Source: Persicitalea sp038242095 (GTDB lineage: Bacteria; Bacteroidota; Bacteroidia; Cytophagales; Spirosomataceae). Taken from it: a stretch of DNA of 8,154 nt. The translations under genes were made by a program, and so were the position numbers. Location of the stretch: positions 1-8,154 of the forward strand of contig JBBSSJ010000211.1 of assembly GCA_038242095.1 (NCBI GenBank), read 5' to 3'. Shown piece by piece: positions 5,804 through 8,154 of the stretch (its first letter is position 1; each line of letters begins with the position of its first letter). Under the pieces are notes generated by a model. It made no database searches and had not been told where the DNA came from. It saw only the letters and a program-made list of their open reading frames with translations.

Positions 5804-6778
5804 ATGCGCATCCTCACCGGCATTCAAAGTAGTGGCCGCCCACATTTGGGCAATATCTTAGGGGCGATACAGCCCGCCATCGAGCTATCTCGTGACCCGA
5901 ACAATGAGTCTTTTTTCTTCATTGCCGACCTGCATTCGCTCATTACGATTAAAGATGGCGAGCTGCGCGAGGAATACGTGCGGGCGATTGCTTCGACCTG
6001 GCTGGCCTTTGGGTTCGATACCGACCGTAACACTTTTTGGCGGCAGTCGCGGGTGCCGGAGCATACCGAGATGGCCTGGTACCTCAATTGCTTCACGCCC
6101 TACCCTATGCTGGCCACTGCGCATTCTTTGAAAGAAAAGTCAGAGAAACTTTCAGACGTTAACGCCGGTTTGTTTACCTACCCGGTGCTGCAGGCCGCCG
6201 ACATCCTATTATACGACGCCAATATTGTCCCCGTCGGCAAGGACCAAAAGCAGCACCTGGAAATGTCCAAGGATATTGCCGCCGCGGTTAACGCTCAGGT
6301 TGGATCGGAAATTTTGGTACTGCCCGAATCGCGCATCGACGAGCGATTAATGGTCATACCGGGCGTCGACGGCCAGAAAATGAGCAAGTCCTACGGCAAT
6401 TACATCGATATTTTTGTGGGGGAAAAGGATTTGTTGAAATCCATCAAGAAAATTCTGTCGGACTCGACGCCGATGGAAGAACCCAAAAACCCGGCGACCG
6501 ACCTAACATTTCAGCTTTACTCGCTGGTCGCAGCCGATGATCAGGTTGAAGAAATGCGACAAAACTACGAACGCGGCAGCTACGGTTACGGCCACGCCAA
6601 GAAAGCCCTGCACGAGGTAATCCTGGCAAAATTCAAGGAACCGCGCGAGATTTTCGACTACTACATGAATAACCACAATGCCCTCGAAACTAAATTGGAA
6701 GAGGGCGAAGAAAAAGCGCGGGTTGTCGCCCGACAGACCATTAGCCGGATGCGGCAAGCCCTCGGATTTGGCGCGTGA
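5804..6778 (+). CDS. trpS: Tryptophanyl-tRNA synthetase
   Basis: A 324-aa class I aminoacyl-tRNA synthetase that charges tRNA-Trp in the cytoplasm using ATP. The N-terminus RILTGIQSSGRPHLGN carries the HIGH-type signature as PHLGN (13-17). The tryptophan pocket and adenylate region AADILLYDANIVPVGKDQKQH spans 131-151, and KMSKS is at 192-196 in GQKMSKSYGN. The C-terminal part (about 225-324) is the usual helical anticodon-binding region. The length is that of normal bacterial TrpRS, so it appears complete. ATG at 5804 places the first strand correctly; no Shine-Dalgarno sequence precedes it, only an AT-rich 7-bp array. The TGA stop overlaps the GTG start of the following PAP2 gene, suggesting co-transcription and translational coupling. 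No Trp-responsive leader or attenuator is visible upstream. Confidence 0.97.
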   Translation: MRILTGIQSSGRPHLGNILGAIQPAIELSRDPNNESFFFIADLHSLITIKDGELREEYVRAIASTWLAFGFDTDRNTFWRQSRVPEHTEMAWYLNCFTPYPMLATAHSLKEKSEKLSDVNAGLFTYPVLQAADILLYDANIVPVGKDQKQHLEMSKDIAAAVNAQVGSEILVLPESRIDERLMVIPGVDGQKMSKSYGNYIDIFVGEKDLLKSIKKILSDSTPMEEPKNPATDLTFQLYSLVAADDQVEEMRQNYERGSYGYGHAKKALHEVILAKFKEPREIFDYYMNNHNALETKLEEGEEKARVVARQTISRMRQALGFGA

Positions 6779-7353
6779 GTGAAACCATCGACCATATCGT
6801 CCACACCGATCAGGAACTGTTTTTGTGGTTAAATGGCCAACATAAACCGTTCTGGGACGCCGTTATGGCCTTGGTCACTAACAAACTCACATGGATTCCG
6901 CTCTATTTATTGCTGGTTTACAGTCTGATAAAGCAATTTAAGATCAAGTCGATAGGGTACATTCTCAGCATTATTGCGGTCGTGGCCTTGTCCGACCAAC
7001 TGGCATCTACCTTTTTGAAACCTTACTTTGCCCGTCCCCGCCCCTGTCACGATCCGGCCCTCGAATCGCTCGTTCATTTGATCGGTGGGTGTGGCGGCGC
7101 CTATGGTTTCGTATCTTCTCACGCCGCTACCAGCTTTGGCATTGCCATGATATTCAACCTTTTACCAACCAAGCAACTACCAGGTATTCGATGGCTTTTT
7201 GTTTGGGCTTTGGTCTATTCTTATTCCCGTATCTATGCGGGTGTCCATTATCCGCTCGATCTTGCGGGCGGAGCCGTGGTAGGCGTTTTGGTGGCACTTC
7301 TGGTTTGGATAGTTTTCAAATTTTATACAAACCCTAGAAATAGCCAGACCTGA
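6775..7353 (+). CDS. PAP2-family membrane phosphatase
   Basis: A 192-aa integral membrane protein of the PAP2 (type 2 phosphatidic acid phosphatase) superfamily, whose members remove phosphate from lipid phosphates or undecaprenyl diphosphate at the membrane surface. The three signature motifs are present: K-x6-RP at 82-90 (KPYFARPRP), the second motif as VSSH (113-116) in place of the textbook PSGH, and SR-x5-H-x3-D at 151-162 with nucleophile H158 and D162. Likely membrane segments are at about 39-53, 59-77, 118-130, 138-150 and 163-184. Start is GTG at 6775-6777, overlapping the trpS stop as GTGA; the next in-frame ATG (6865) would lose the N-terminal helix. The substrate cannot be told from sequence: undecaprenyl diphosphate recycling, lipid A dephosphorylation and phosphatidylglycerophosphate hydrolysis are all possible. 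Downstream prs is 96 bp away and probably has its own promoter. Confidence 0.93.
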   Translation: MSETIDHIVHTDQELFLWLNGQHKPFWDAVMALVTNKLTWIPLYLLLVYSLIKQFKIKSIGYILSIIAVVALSDQLASTFLKPYFARPRPCHDPALESLVHLIGGCGGAYGFVSSHAATSFGIAMIFNLLPTKQLPGIRWLFVWALVYSYSRIYAGVHYPLDLAGGAVVGVLVALLVWIVFKFYTNPRNSQT

Positions 7354-7355
7354 AA

Positions 7356-7388
7356 CGCCACGGGGCCGCTGCGGCGTACCGACCCCGC
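7356..7388 (-). repeat. GC-rich intergenic element with inverted repeats, copy C
   Basis: This core follows the PAP2 stop by two bases. It contains the near-perfect palindrome GCCGCTGCGGC (7365-7375), the pair CGGGG/CCCCG (7361-7365 and 7383-7387), and ACGCC/GGCGT (7355-7359 and 7373-7377), so alternative hairpins are possible. Its reverse complement shares GGTACGCC, GCGG and CGTG in the same order with copy B. The tandem CCTAATA CCTAATA at 7394-7407 adjoins it. It lacks an adjacent T-run, so it is not a standard terminator. Confidence 0.4.
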
Positions 7389-7424
7389 TAAACCCTAATA
7401 CCTAATACTATCATCTTTTTTCCT

Positions 7425-7432
7425 TACTTTTG
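7425..7432 (+). promoter_or_regulatory. Candidate -7 box of prs promoter
   Basis: TACTTTTG exactly matches the Bacteroidota TAnnTTTG element and lies 17 nt before the prs ATG, implying a short leader of about 10 nt. No clear TTG lies about 20 nt upstream, where the sequence is the CCTAATA tandem, so the -33 element is weak. Confidence 0.5.
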
Positions 7433-7449
7433 CGCAACTTTTTGATTTC

Positions 7450-8154
7450 ATGGCAGCTATCAACACCGTTAAGATTTTTTCAGGAAGCAGTTCCACCCAC
7501 CTCTCCGAGCTTATCGCTAAGGAATACGGTCGGCCGTTGGGCGGTTATACCTGCCGCCGATTCAGCGATGGAGAAATTTCCCCGGCTTATGACGAATCCG
7601 TGCGGGGCTGCGATGTGTTTCTGATTCAATCCACGCCGCCGCCGAGCGACAACCTTCTGGAACTGCTCCTAATGGTCGATGCGGCGCGGCGCGCTTCCGC
7701 ACACAACGTCACGGTGGTATTGCCCTACTTTGGCTACGCCCGACAAGACCGGAAGGACAAGCCCCGGGTGGCCATTGCGGCTAAGTTGATTGCCAATTTG
7801 CTAACGGCCTCAGGTGCCGACCGTCTCATGACCATCGACCTGCACGCGGGCCAAATTCAGGGCTTTTTCGATTTTCCGGTGGATAATCTGGAAGCCAACT
7901 CGGTGTTCATTCCGTACGTGCAGGCGTTGAAGCTCGATAATCTGCTGATTGCTTCCCCCGATGTAGGCGGAGCGGCCCGGACCCGCAACTTCGCCAAGTA
8001 CCTCAACGCCGACATGGTTATTTGCGACAAGTACCGCAAGCGCGCCAATGAAATAGCTTCGATGCAAATCATTGGTGACGTCGAAGGAGCCAACGTGGTG
8101 CTGTTCGACGATATGATCGACACCGGTGGTACCATCTGTAAAGCGGCTGAGATC
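7450..8154 (+). CDS. prs: Ribose-phosphate pyrophosphokinase (PRPP synthetase), 3' end cut by window
   Basis: The first 235 residues of a cytoplasmic enzyme that transfers pyrophosphate from ATP to ribose 5-phosphate, giving PRPP for purine, pyrimidine, NAD, histidine and tryptophan synthesis. Motifs in order: FSDGE (38-42), the ATP-binding flexible loop region PYFGYARQDRKDKPR (92-106), DLHAGQIQGFF (130-140) with the metal-linked histidine, and the PRPP-binding loop FDDMIDTGGT (219-228). Family members are about 310 residues, so roughly 75 are missing at the right edge; no stop or frameshift is seen before it. ATG at 7450 gives MAAINTVKIFSGSSS, with the expected first strand, and no Shine-Dalgarno sequence. 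An exact -7 box lies 17 nt upstream, so it is probably transcribed separately from trpS and PAP2, though read-through is possible because no convincing terminator lies between them. Confidence 0.96.
   Translation, partial: MAAINTVKIFSGSSSTHLSELIAKEYGRPLGGYTCRRFSDGEISPAYDESVRGCDVFLIQSTPPPSDNLLELLLMVDAARRASAHNVTVVLPYFGYARQDRKDKPRVAIAAKLIANLLTASGADRLMTIDLHAGQIQGFFDFPVDNLEANSVFIPYVQALKLDNLLIASPDVGGAARTRNFAKYLNADMVICDKYRKRANEIASMQIIGDVEGANVVLFDDMIDTGGTICKAAEI

Noticed and set aside
7354..7420. Possible intrinsic terminator after PAP2
   Set aside because: The GC-rich hairpins are followed by about 25 nt of AT-mixed sequence before the T-run at 7415-7421, so this is not a standard terminator.

Overview
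The window looks like a chromosomal segment of a Bacteroidota bacterium, most likely Cytophagales/Spirosomataceae-like. This rests on protein style (PHP-type DnaE, DUF2461, TrpRS, Prs), start codons without Shine-Dalgarno sequences, and -7 boxes of the Bacteroidota form TAnnTTTG. The rank below phylum is inference.

Left edge (1 to about 650): a visibly AT-rich accessory stretch, roughly one third G+C where sampled. It holds the 5' end of an insertion-sequence transposase leaving the window on the minus strand. Directly against it is a C-terminal remnant of a Schlafen/AlbA_2-like gene on the plus strand, most simply a gene cut by the IS. About 300 bp with at most one doubtful small ORF follow.

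Minus-strand block (655 to 5507): transcription runs right to left through a DUF2461 gene, dnaE (replicative DNA polymerase III alpha, GTG start) and trxA (thioredoxin), ending at a clear intrinsic terminator at 655-690. DUF2461 and dnaE are 45 bp apart and dnaE and trxA 86 bp apart, so this may be one operon, possibly with an extra trxA promoter.

Plus-strand block (5804 to the right edge): trpS overlaps a PAP2 phosphatase gene by four bases (GTGA). After a 96-bp gap with a -7 box comes prs, cut by the window end after 235 codons. These are housekeeping functions: tRNA charging, lipid or pyrophosphate dephosphorylation at the membrane, and PRPP synthesis for nucleotides, His and Trp.

The least explained content is intergenic. 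GC-rich cores of about 19 bp at 4814-4832 and 5534-5552 are 16/19 identical, lie in the same direction, flank the DUF2461 gene, and each sits between short AT-rich direct repeats. A third, more diverged relative lies inverted at 7356-7388. Degenerate 7-bp-period AT arrays adjoin these cores and run up to the dnaE and trpS start codons. I see no CRISPR array, tRNA or rRNA, and no evident complete novel system.
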